A DNA stretch of 64,000 nt from Hyphomicrobiales bacterium (lineage in GTDB: Bacteria > Pseudomonadota > Alphaproteobacteria > Rhizobiales > Beijerinckiaceae), in NCBI GenBank assembly GCA_900466745.1, contig UBNE01000014.1, positions 26,207 to 90,206 on the forward strand, in the 5' to 3' direction. The first letter of the stretch is position 1. Every line of letters begins with the position of its first letter. Under the pieces are notes generated by a model. It searched no databases, had not been told where the DNA came from, and saw only the letters and a program-made list of their open reading frames with translations. Both the position numbers and the translations under genes were made by a program. Positions 56,354 to 64,000 of the stretch are shown here, in pieces.

Positions 56354-57463
56354 ATGACGTTACAGCGCCAGATCGGCTTTTGGCTGGGTTCCCTCATCGT
56401 CTTCGTGCTGTTCCTGGTGCTGCTCAGGGACATCCTGCTGCCCTTCATCGCGGCGCTGGCGCTCGCCTATCTGCTCGACCCGCTGGCGGACCGGCTCGAG
56501 CGCATGGGGATGAGCCGGCTCGCCGCGACCATCGTGATCCTGATCGTGTTCATCCTGATCTTCGCCGTGGCGCTGGTCCTGCTGGCGCCGCTGCTCGGTC
56601 AGCAGCTCGCCGGGCTGGTGGCGCGGCTGCCGGGCGACGCGGCCAAGCTGCAGGCGCTGCTCCTGGAGAAGGGCGCGCCCTGGCTCGAGCGCTTCGGCGG
56701 CGGCGAGCTGACCAAGGAGGCGCAGAATTCGCTCGGCAACCTCGTCGGCGAGGCGACGAAATGGGCCGGCGGGCTGCTGCAGTCGCTCTGGACCGGCGGC
56801 ACCGCGATCGTCGGCGTGTTCTCGCTGCTGGTGCTGACGCCGGTGATCGCCTTCTACCTGCTGGTCGACTGGGACCGCATGGTCGCGACCGTCGATAGCT
56901 GGCTGCCGCGCGACCATCGCGACACCATCCGCGGGCTCGTCCGCGAGATGGACACCGCGATCGCCGGCTTCCTGCGCGGGCAGGCGCTGGTCTGCCTGCT
57001 GCTCGGCGGCTTCTATGCCGTCGGTTTGAGCCTCGTCGGCGTCAATTTCGGGGCGCTGATCGGCATCATCTCCGGCTTCCTCTCCTTCATCCCCTATGTC
57101 GGCTCGCTGACCGGGCTGGTGCTGGCGGTGGGCGTCGCGACCGTGCAGTTCTGGCCCGACTGGACCTGGCCGCTGGCGGCGCTCGGCGTCTTCCTGGCCG
57201 GGCAGTTCCTCGAAGGGAACATCTTCCAGCCGAAATTCGTCGGCGATTCGATCGGCGTGCATCCGGTCTGGCTGATGTTCGCGCTGCTCGCCTTCGGCTC
57301 GCTGTTCGGCTTCGTCGGCCTGCTCGTGGCGGTGCCGCTGGCGGCGGTCATCGGCGTGCTCTGCCGCTTCGCGCTCAGGCAGTATCTCGGGAGCAATCTC
57401 TATCGCGGCCTCGCGCCGCCGCAGCCGAAGGGGATCGAGGTCGAGATCGACCTCGAGCGCTGA
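56354..57463 (+). CDS. AI-2E/PerM-family transporter
   Basis: A 369-residue inner-membrane protein of the PerM/YhhT/TqsA family, with about seven helices: an N-terminal pair (WLGSLIVFVLFLVLLRDILL), a soluble stretch, then a cluster at the C terminus (FLSFIPYVGSLTGLVLAV, LMFALLAFGSLFGFVGLLVA). Members are proposed exporters of autoinducer-2 or ions and many have no known substrate. hdaA starts 7 bp after its stop. Confidence 0.9.
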   Translation: MTLQRQIGFWLGSLIVFVLFLVLLRDILLPFIAALALAYLLDPLADRLERMGMSRLAATIVILIVFILIFAVALVLLAPLLGQQLAGLVARLPGDAAKLQALLLEKGAPWLERFGGGELTKEAQNSLGNLVGEATKWAGGLLQSLWTGGTAIVGVFSLLVLTPVIAFYLLVDWDRMVATVDSWLPRDHRDTIRGLVREMDTAIAGFLRGQALVCLLLGGFYAVGLSLVGVNFGALIGIISGFLSFIPYVGSLTGLVLAVGVATVQFWPDWTWPLAALGVFLAGQFLEGNIFQPKFVGDSIGVHPVWLMFALLAFGSLFGFVGLLVAVPLAAVIGVLCRFALRQYLGSNLYRGLAPPQPKGIEVEIDLER

Positions 57464-57470
57464 GCCCGTC

Positions 57471-58169
57471 ATGTCCGAAGCGCCGTCGCGCCCGCGCCAG
57501 CTCGCCTTCGACCTGCCGCTCGACAGCCGCCATGGCGTCGAGGACTTTCTCGTCGGCCCCTCGAACGAGGCGGCCTACGGGCTGGTCGAGAGCTGGCCGC
57601 GCTGGCCGGAAGCCTGGCTGCGGCTGACCGGGCCGGAAGGGGCGGGCAAGACCCATCTCGCCGCGATCTGGGCCCGCATGGCCCATGCCTGGACGATCCC
57701 CGCCCGCGAATTGTCGGACGACCAGGTTGCGCATCTGGTCTCGGGCGGGGCGCTCGTCATCGAGGATTGCGATGCCGGCCCCTTCGACGAGCCGGCCCTG
57801 TTCCACCTGATGAACGCGGTCAAGGCGCGCGGCGGCCATCTCCTGCTGACGGCGCGCAGCGCGCCCGAGCTCTGGGGGCTGAAGGTGCCGGACCTGCTCT
57901 CGCGGCTGCGGCTGGCGCCGAGCGCCACCATCGAGCCGCCGGATGACGGCCTGCTGCGCGCCGTGCTGGTCAAGCTCTTCATCGACCGCCAGCTCGTGGT
58001 CGACACCGCCGTCATCGACGCGCTGGCGCTCAGGATGGAGCGCTCCTTCGCCGCCGCGCGCCGGGTCGTCGACCGGCTCGACAGGGTGGCGCTGGAGCGC
58101 GGCCGGCGGGTCACGCGCCCGCTGGTGCACGAGGTGCTGGCCGAGCTCTTCCCGCAGGAGCCGGGCTGA
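57471..58169 (+). CDS. hdaA: HdaA, DnaA-related replication regulator
   Basis: A 232-residue AAA+ protein homologous to the DnaA ATPase region. In Caulobacter HdaA, with the beta clamp, inactivates DnaA after initiation. A clamp-binding hexapeptide-like sequence QLAFDL lies at 10-15 (RQLAFDLPL). Walker A is GPEGAGKTHLA, Walker B is ALVIEDCD, and a lid region is near LLSRLRLAPSATI. It is tightly linked behind the AI-2E permease and ahead of ppk1, an order I know from other Hyphomicrobiales. Confidence 0.9.
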   Translation: MSEAPSRPRQLAFDLPLDSRHGVEDFLVGPSNEAAYGLVESWPRWPEAWLRLTGPEGAGKTHLAAIWARMAHAWTIPARELSDDQVAHLVSGGALVIEDCDAGPFDEPALFHLMNAVKARGGHLLLTARSAPELWGLKVPDLLSRLRLAPSATIEPPDDGLLRAVLVKLFIDRQLVVDTAVIDALALRMERSFAAARRVVDRLDRVALERGRRVTRPLVHEVLAELFPQEPG

Positions 58170-58273
58170 GGGTGCCGGCGCTGGACGCTCCGCCGATGCC
58201 TGCTAACCTTCCCGATGGCCGCTTCAGGCCGCCCGTCATCGAACTGTCACGATAGGGTGGCTTCACACGGTCC

Positions 58274-60523
58274 ATGAGACGCACAGGCAGGACGACGACC
58301 AGGACGCGGGCGAAGCGCATGACCACCGAGATTGCGGCCGAGAGGCCCGGGACGACGGACGGGGCGATGACGGATTCCGACGCGCCGTCGCTGCGCCGGC
58401 TGCCCGAGCGCTTCATGAACCGCGAGCTCTCCTGGCTGGAGTTCAACCGCCGCGTCATGGAGGAGGCCTCCAACCGCCGCCATCCGCTGCTGGAGCAGCT
58501 CCGCTTCCTCTCGATCTCGGCCAATAATCTCGACGAGTTCTTCATGGTCCGGGTCTCGGGCCTGCGCGAGCAGCTCAAGGCCGGCGTAGTCACCCGCAGC
58601 CAGGACGGCCTGACCCCGGCCGAGCAGCTCGTCGCGATCGGCAAGGCGGTCTCGGCCCTGACCGACGACCAGCAGGCGCGCTGGGTCGAACTGCGCCACG
58701 AGCTGCACGAGAACCGCATTCACCTGCTCGGGCCGGCCGATATCGGCCCGCAGGACCGGATCTGGCTGGAGGACTACTTCCTCAACTACATCTTCCCGGT
58801 GCTGACGCCGCTCGCCATCGACCCCGCGCATCCCTTCCCCTTCATCCCCAATCTCGGCTTCACCGTCGCGCTGGCGCTGGAGCGGATCAGCGACGGGCGC
58901 CAGCTCGACGCGCTGATCCGCGTGCCGACGAAGATCGACCGCTTCATCGAGCTGCCCGACCTCGCCCGCGAGGGTTTGCACCGCTTCATCGCGCTCGACG
59001 ACGCCGTCTCGCTGTTCATCGCCAAGCTGTTCCCGGGCTACGAGGTGAGGGGGGCCGGTTCCTTCCGCATCATCCGCGACTCCGATCTCGACATCGAGGA
59101 GGAGGCGGAGGATTTGGTGCGCGTCTTCGAGACCATGCTGAAGCAGCGCCGCCTCGGCGTCGTGATCCGGCTCGAGCTCTCGACCGGCATGCCCGACCAT
59201 CTGCGCCGGCTGATCGTGCGCGAGCTCAAGGTCGACAGCGACGAGGTCGTCGAGGTCAACGGCATGATCGGCCTCACCGAGCTCTCCCAGCTTGTCGGCG
59301 TCGACCGGCCGGACCTCAAGTTCAAGCCCTACAACGCCCGCTTCCCCGAACGCATCCGCGAGCATGGCGGCGACTGCTTCGCCGCGATCCGCCAGAAGGA
59401 CCTGCTCGTCCACCACCCCTATGAGAGCTTCGACGTCGTCGTGCAGTTCCTGCAGCAGGCGGCGCGCGACCCCAATGTCGTCGCGATCAAGCAGACGCTC
59501 TACCGCACCTCGGCCAATTCGCCGATCGTCAAGGCGCTGACGGAAGCCGCCGAGGCCGGCAAGTCGGTGACCGCGCTGGTCGAGCTCAAGGCCCGCTTCG
59601 ACGAGGAGGCCAATATCCGCTGGGCCAAGGAGATGGAGCGCGCCGGCGTCCAGGTCGTCTACGGCTTCATCGAGCTCAAGACCCACGCCAAATTGTCATT
59701 GGTCGTGCGGCGCGAGGCCGGCCAGCTCGTCAGCTACTGCCATATCGCGACCGGCAACTACCATCCGATCACGGCGCGCATCTACACCGACGTCTCCTTC
59801 TTCACCGCCGATCCGGTGATCGCGCAGGACGTCGCGCGGATCTTCAACTTCATCACCGGCTATGCCGAGCCGGCCGGGCTGGAGCGCATGGCGGTCTCGC
59901 CGACGGGGCTGAAGCAGCGGCTCCTCACCGACATCGCCGAGGAGATCGCGCATGTGAAGGCCGGCCGCAAGGGCGCGATCTGGGGCAAGTGCAACGCGCT
60001 GGTCGACCCCGAGATCATCGACGCGCTCTACGATGCCAGCCAGGCCGGCGTCGAGATCGATTTCATCGTGCGCGGCATCTGCTGTCTCAGGCCCGGCCTG
60101 CCCGGCCTGTCCGAGAACATCCGGGTCAAGTCGATCATCGGCCGCTTCCTGGAGCACACCCGAATCTACGCTTTCGGCGGCGGACATGGCTTGCCAGCGC
60201 AGAAGGCCAAGGTCTACATCTCCTCCGCCGATCTGATGCCGCGCAATCTCGACCGCCGCGTCGAGGCGCTGACGCCGATCCTGAACGCGACCGTGCATCA
60301 GCAGTTGCTGGATCAGATCATGCTCGCCAACCTGCTCGACAACGAGCAGAGCTGGACGATCCTGCCCGATGGCGGTTCCCGCCGCATCGTCCCGGCGCCG
60401 AACGAGGAACCGTTCAATGCGCACAACTACTTCATGACGAATCCGAGTCTGTCCGGCCGTGGAAAATCGCTCTCCAGCTCCAGCCCCCGCGCCCTGTCCC
60501 GAAAAGGCGGGCGCAAGGCCTGA
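58274..60523 (+). CDS. ppk1: Polyphosphate kinase 1
   Basis: Reversibly makes polyphosphate from ATP. The protein is 749 residues as drawn. The N domain has [19 protein letters not shown] and [18 protein letters not shown]. The autophosphorylated histidine is in [13 protein letters not shown] (H471 from this start), and [18 protein letters not shown] and [10 protein letters not shown] follow. The ATG at 58274 is preceded by AGGGTGG, but the first 15 residues are a basic leader and ATG 58319 ([11 protein letters not shown]) is an alternative. The 3' end overlaps ppx by 65 bp. Confidence 0.95.
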   Translation: MRRTGRTTTRTRAKRMTTEIAAERPGTTDGAMTDSDAPSLRRLPERFMNRELSWLEFNRRVMEEASNRRHPLLEQLRFLSISANNLDEFFMVRVSGLREQLKAGVVTRSQDGLTPAEQLVAIGKAVSALTDDQQARWVELRHELHENRIHLLGPADIGPQDRIWLEDYFLNYIFPVLTPLAIDPAHPFPFIPNLGFTVALALERISDGRQLDALIRVPTKIDRFIELPDLAREGLHRFIALDDAVSLFIAKLFPGYEVRGAGSFRIIRDSDLDIEEEAEDLVRVFETMLKQRRLGVVIRLELSTGMPDHLRRLIVRELKVDSDEVVEVNGMIGLTELSQLVGVDRPDLKFKPYNARFPERIREHGGDCFAAIRQKDLLVHHPYESFDVVVQFLQQAARDPNVVAIKQTLYRTSANSPIVKALTEAAEAGKSVTALVELKARFDEEANIRWAKEMERAGVQVVYGFIELKTHAKLSLVVRREAGQLVSYCHIATGNYHPITARIYTDVSFFTADPVIAQDVARIFNFITGYAEPAGLERMAVSPTGLKQRLLTDIAEEIAHVKAGRKGAIWGKCNALVDPEIIDALYDASQAGVEIDFIVRGICCLRPGLPGLSENIRVKSIIGRFLEHTRIYAFGGGHGLPAQKAKVYISSADLMPRNLDRRVEALTPILNATVHQQLLDQIMLANLLDNEQSWTILPDGGSRRIVPAPNEEPFNAHNYFMTNPSLSGRGKSLSSSSPRALSRKGGRKA

Positions 60524-62033
60524 ACTGCAGCACGCCCCGGGGCGCCTGGCGCTCGGGGACACCATCGCCATCGTCGACATCGGTTCGAACTCGGTTCGTC
60601 TCGTCGTCTACGAGATGCTGGTGCGCGCCCCGGCGCAGGTCTTCAACGAGAAGGAGATGGCCGGCCTCGGCCGGCAGGTGGCGACCACCGGGCGCCTCGC
60701 CGCCGACGCCATCGAGAAGGCGATCGCGGCGCTGGTGCGCTTCCGCATCCTCTGCGAGGCGATGCGCGTCGGCGAGATCCGGGTGATCGCCACCGCGGCC
60801 GCCCGCTACGCCGAGAACGGCCCGGACTTCATCGCCCGCGCCGAGGAGGCGATCGGCCAGCCGATCGAGCTGATCTCCGGCCGGCGCGAGGCTGTCCTCT
60901 CCGGGCTCGGCGTGATTTCCGGCTTCGACGACCCCGACGGGGTGGTGGGCGACCTGGGCGGCGGCAGCCTCGAGCTGATCTCGGTGAAGGGCGGCGAGGT
61001 CGGGCCGGGCGCCAGCGTCCCGCTCGGCGGGCTCGCTTTGCTCGACCGCTCGAAAGGCTCGCTCAAGGCGGCCGAGAAGATCGTCAAGGACGAGCTCGAC
61101 AAGCTGCCGCAGCTCGCGGCCATGAAGGGACGGGACTTCTTCGCCGTCGGCGGCACCTGGCGCGCGCTGGCGACGCTGCATCAGCGCCGGGCCAATTATC
61201 CGCTCAACGTCATGCACGGCTATGCGATCCCACCCCGCGACGCGTCGGACTTCGTCAGGCTGGTCGAGCGGGCCGACGCCTCGGTGCTCGATGCCATCGA
61301 CGTGGTGTCCTCGGCCCGCCGCCCCCTGCTCGCCTATGGCGCGCTGGTGCTCGACGAGCTGATCAAGCGCGGCAAGCCGCGCAACATCGTGATCTCGGCG
61401 CAGGGCGTGCGCGAAGGCCTGCTGCACGAGCAGCTTTCACCGGAGGAGCGTGCCGCCGACCCGCTGCTGCAGGCGGCCCGCGACTACAACCTGTTGCGCG
61501 CCCGCGACCCGCGCCACGCCGCCGAACTGATCGACTGGACCCGCAGCATCCTCGAAAGCGCCGGGCTGCCGGAGCACGAGCCGTCGAACCGGCTGGTCGA
61601 GACCGTCTGCCTGCTCTCCGATATCGGCTGGCGCGCCCACCCCGACTATCGCGGCGAGCAGAGCATGAACGTCATCGCCCATGCCTATTTCACCGGGATC
61701 GATCATCTCAGCCGGGCCTTCCTGGCGCTGGCGATCTTCCATCGCTATGCCGGGCTGAAGGCGTCCTCGCCCGCCGCGGCCGGGCTCAGGGCGCTGCTCG
61801 CGCCGGCTCTGTTCGAGCGCGCGCTGCTGATCGCGGCGATCTTCCGGGTCGCCTATCTGCTCTCGGCCGGCATGGCCGGCATCCTGCCGCGCATCCAGGC
61901 GCAATGCGTCGACCGGCGTCTGGTGCTGCGCCTGCCCGAGGATCTCGCGGCGCTGGCGAGCGAACGCGTCGAGGGCCGGCTGAAGCAGCTCGCCAAGCTG
62001 CTGGCGCGGGATTACGAGGTCGCCCGGATGTGA
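60459..62033 (+). CDS. ppx: Exopolyphosphatase / Ppx-GppA phosphatase
   Basis: Ppx/GppA-family phosphatase of 524 residues that removes terminal phosphate from polyphosphate or pppGpp. The actin-like fold motifs are [16 protein letters not shown] and [17 protein letters not shown]-terminal HD-like helical domain follows ([14 protein letters not shown]). The GTG at 60459 lies inside ppk1, so the gene is coupled to it. A later start nearer [11 protein letters not shown] is possible, because the first 30 residues are a Pro/Ala-rich leader. Confidence 0.93.
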   Translation: MENRSPAPAPAPCPEKAGARPELQHAPGRLALGDTIAIVDIGSNSVRLVVYEMLVRAPAQVFNEKEMAGLGRQVATTGRLAADAIEKAIAALVRFRILCEAMRVGEIRVIATAAARYAENGPDFIARAEEAIGQPIELISGRREAVLSGLGVISGFDDPDGVVGDLGGGSLELISVKGGEVGPGASVPLGGLALLDRSKGSLKAAEKIVKDELDKLPQLAAMKGRDFFAVGGTWRALATLHQRRANYPLNVMHGYAIPPRDASDFVRLVERADASVLDAIDVVSSARRPLLAYGALVLDELIKRGKPRNIVISAQGVREGLLHEQLSPEERAADPLLQAARDYNLLRARDPRHAAELIDWTRSILESAGLPEHEPSNRLVETVCLLSDIGWRAHPDYRGEQSMNVIAHAYFTGIDHLSRAFLALAIFHRYAGLKASSPAAAGLRALLAPALFERALLIAAIFRVAYLLSAGMAGILPRIQAQCVDRRLVLRLPEDLAALASERVEGRLKQLAKLLARDYEVARM

Positions 62034-62120
62034 GCGAGGCAGCCGGCAATCGGCGGCAGGCAGTCGGGTCATGATGGGCAGTTTCCGACCGCCCCCCGCC
62101 GATTTCCGACCGCCTTTCGC

Positions 62121-63311
62121 TCAGGCCGCCGCCTTCAGCCGCGCAAACCCCGCTTCCAGATCGGCCTTGAGGTCGTCGAGATTCTCCAGCCCGATGTGGA
62201 TGCGCACCGTCGGGCCCTTGTGGTCCGGCGTCGTCGCGGTGCGGTAGGCGCGGCAGTCGAAGGGCAGAACCAGGCTCTCATAGCCGCCCCAGGAGGCGCC
62301 CATGCCGAACAGCGAGAGCCCGTCCAGCATGGCGGCGACCGCCTTCATCGAGACCGGCTTGAACTCCACGGCGAAGAGCGAGGAGGCGCCGGTGAAGTCG
62401 CGCTTCCACAGTGCATGGCCGGGGTCATCCGGCAGGGCGGGGTGCAGCACGCGGGCGATCTCCGGGCGCGCCTGGAGCCATTTCGCCATTTCGAGGCCGG
62501 CCGGCATCTGCTCCTTGAGGCGGATCGCCATGGTGCGCATGCCGCGCAGCGTCAGGAAGGCGTCCTCCGGCGCGACGATGACGCCGAGCTCCTCCCAGGC
62601 CTTGCGCAGGGTCTTGTAGAGCGCCGGCGTGCGGGCCGAGATGGTGCCGATCAGCACGTCGGAATGGCCGGCATAGTATTTGGTGCCGGCCTGGACCGAG
62701 ATGTCGACGCCGAATTTGTGGCTGTCGAAGAAGAGCGGCGTCGCCCAGGTGTTGTCCATCATCGTCAGGATGCCGCGCGCCGCGGCGGCCCCGGCGATGG
62801 CCGGGATGTCCTGCATCTCGAAGGTCTGCGAGCCCGGCGCCTCGGTCCAGACCGCCTTGGTGTTCGGCTTGAACAGCCGCTCGATCGCGGCGCCGGCATG
62901 CGGGTCGTAATAGCTGACCTCGACGCCCATGCGCGTCAGGAAGGAATCGCAGAAATTGCGCGTTGGCCGGTAGACGCTGTCCGTCACCAGCACATGGTCG
63001 CCCGCGGAGAGGAAGGCGAGGAAGGGCAGGGTGCAGGCGAGCAGCCCCGACGGCGTCACCACCACGCCCGCGCCGCCCTCGATAGTGTTGGCCGCCGCCT
63101 CCAGCGCGTCCAGCGTCGGGTTGCCCTGGGTGCCGTAGGTGTAGCGCGCCTTCCGCGCCAGGAAGTCCTCCGTGCTCGGATAGAGCACCGTCGAGCCTCG
63201 TACGATAGGCGGATTGACAAAGCCGTAGCTGTCGCTGGGGTCGCGGCCGGCCAGGGCGAGGCGGGTCCGCGTTCCGAGGCGGGCGAATTCGGAAGAAGGC
63301 AGCTTTTTCAT
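62121..63311 (-). CDS. metC: Cystathionine beta-lyase
   Basis: PLP-dependent enzyme of 396 residues in the Cys/Met metabolism family. It cleaves cystathionine to homocysteine, pyruvate and ammonia. Signature parts are RYTYGTQGNPTLDALEAA, TMMDNTWATPLFFDSHKFG and the Schiff-base lysine in VQAGTKYYAGHSDVLIG. GASWGGYESLV is typical of MetC rather than MetB. The start at MKKLPSSEFARLG is chosen by family fit. It is divergent from the amino-acid binding protein gene, an order seen in other Hyphomicrobiales. Confidence 0.93.
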   Translation of the reverse strand: MKKLPSSEFARLGTRTRLALAGRDPSDSYGFVNPPIVRGSTVLYPSTEDFLARKARYTYGTQGNPTLDALEAAANTIEGGAGVVVTPSGLLACTLPFLAFLSAGDHVLVTDSVYRPTRNFCDSFLTRMGVEVSYYDPHAGAAIERLFKPNTKAVWTEAPGSQTFEMQDIPAIAGAAAARGILTMMDNTWATPLFFDSHKFGVDISVQAGTKYYAGHSDVLIGTISARTPALYKTLRKAWEELGVIVAPEDAFLTLRGMRTMAIRLKEQMPAGLEMAKWLQARPEIARVLHPALPDDPGHALWKRDFTGASSLFAVEFKPVSMKAVAAMLDGLSLFGMGASWGGYESLVLPFDCRAYRTATTPDHKGPTVRIHIGLENLDDLKADLEAGFARLKAAA

Positions 63312-63583
63312 GGAACCGATGCGGCTGGAGCGGCGGGCGGAGGCGGCCAGACTTGACCACCTTGCCAAACTCGCATGTGATGATTGAGGCGAACAAGTGG
63401 CGGTCGCGGCGGATGGCCGTTGCTTGACGCTCATGGGTCGCTCTGGCAATCGACTCGGTCAAGGGGACGCCGTTTCAGAACTGGGAACGACAGAGCGGTT
63501 CGACAAAGGACCGCCGGCGGCGAACCGGATCGATGTGCCTTCCGGGCTTCTCCGGGGTGGTTGTTTTCAATGGGAGAGTACTG
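63312..63583. other. Divergent region between metC and aapJ
   Basis: 272 bp with no gene I can support. AGAGTACTG precedes the aapJ ATG, and GGGAGAG about 9 bp upstream is its probable ribosome site. No clear riboswitch or palindromic operator was found by eye. Confidence 0.35.
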
Positions 63584-64000
63584 ATGAAGAAAATTCTGGC
63601 GGCCGGTCTCTTTGCAGCGGCCGGGCTTGCGATCTCCGCCACGGGGGCTTCCGCGCAGGCGACGCTGGCGCAGGTCAAGCAGCGCGGCATCCTCAACTGC
63701 GGCTCGAACCCCGGTCTCGCCGGCTTCGGCGTGCCGGACGCGCAGGGCAACTGGACCGGCCTCGACGTCGATGTCTGCCGGGCGATCTCGGCCGCGATCT
63801 TCAACGATCCGAGCAAGGTCAAGTTCATCCCGCTCTCGGCCAAGGACCGCTTCACCGCGCTCCAGTCGGGCGAGGTCGACGTGCTGGTCCGCAACTCGAC
63901 CTGGACGATGTCGCGGGACGCCTCGCTCGGCCTGCTCTTCACCGGCGTCAACTACTATGACGGCCAGGGCTTCATGGTCCGCAAGAAGCTCGGCGTGAAC
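63584..64000 (+). CDS. aapJ: Amino-acid ABC transporter substrate-binding protein, AapJ type (5' part only)
   Basis: The first 139 residues of a periplasmic binding protein; the gene runs off the window. A signal peptide (KKILAAGLFAAAGLAISATG, cut near ASA-QAT) is followed by the family-3 solute-binding start QVKQRGILNCGSNPGLAGFG. GLDVDVCRAISAAIF and VDVLVRNSTWTMSRDASLG come next. This is the pattern of the general L-amino-acid binding protein AapJ. aapQ, aapM and aapP would be expected downstream. GGGAGAG lies before the ATG. Confidence 0.9.
   Translation, partial: MKKILAAGLFAAAGLAISATGASAQATLAQVKQRGILNCGSNPGLAGFGVPDAQGNWTGLDVDVCRAISAAIFNDPSKVKFIPLSAKDRFTALQSGEVDVLVRNSTWTMSRDASLGLLFTGVNYYDGQGFMVRKKLGVN

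Overview
The window is a GC-rich, gene-dense piece of chromosome from an alphaproteobacterium, most likely of the Hyphomicrobiales (Rhizobiales). A Bosea-like genus is my best guess, but only a guess. The evidence is gene content and order: an imuB-dnaE2 mutagenesis cassette, pyrB/pyrC-like/plsY/dprA, purN-purM divergent from a run of CDP-alcohol transferase, AI-2E permease, hdaA, ppk1 and ppx, and metC beside an aapJ-type binding protein. Families of intergenic palindromic repeats are also frequent. I saw no tRNA, rRNA, transposase, prophage, integron or CRISPR array.

Layout. 1-4.4 kb: end of imuB and all of dnaE2, which carries a roughly 350 bp in-frame block of intergenic repeat DNA. 4.5-8.2 kb: cysH-cysD-cysN, reductive sulfate assimilation through APS, with CysN fused to a DUF2061 membrane domain. 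8.2-16.4 kb: a catabolic island for a CoA-activated aromatic acid, probably 2-aminobenzoate (anthranilate). An SDR-MarR-crotonase-acyl-CoA dehydrogenase-CoA ligase-Rid operon is divergent from a two-domain monooxygenase/reductase, and a shared sequence motif faces both operons. 16.4-23.5 kb: MFS transporter, DUF2778 envelope protein, small membrane protein, topA, panB. 23.7-31.6 kb: serine hydrolase, MarR regulator with its drug-efflux partner, then pyrB, a small membrane protein, a dihydroorotase-like gene lacking metal-binding histidines, plsY and dprA. 31.4-38 kb: AEC carrier, exported Tyr-rich protein, ruvX, acetyltransferase, adenine deaminase, GIY-YIG protein, UPF0173 hydrolase. 38-47 kb: gatC, gatA and gatB (Asp/Glu-tRNA amidotransferase) enclosing a two-gene RND efflux operon. 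47-53 kb: two acetyltransferases, a glutathione transferase, several small exported or hypothetical proteins, ndk and a MipA-type porin. 53-64 kb: WYL regulator, purine genes, polyphosphate genes, metC and the start of an amino-acid ABC transporter gene.

Most of the window is ordinary housekeeping. The points that deserve attention are: the repeat block inside dnaE2; the shared ends of the repeat families and their strong tendency to lie 7-45 bp past a stop codon; the CysN-DUF2061 fusion; the aromatic-CoA operon with its atypical Rid and crotonase proteins and paired promoter motif; the metal-less dihydroorotase; several clean inverted repeats that look like operators; and a 44-residue membrane protein gene.
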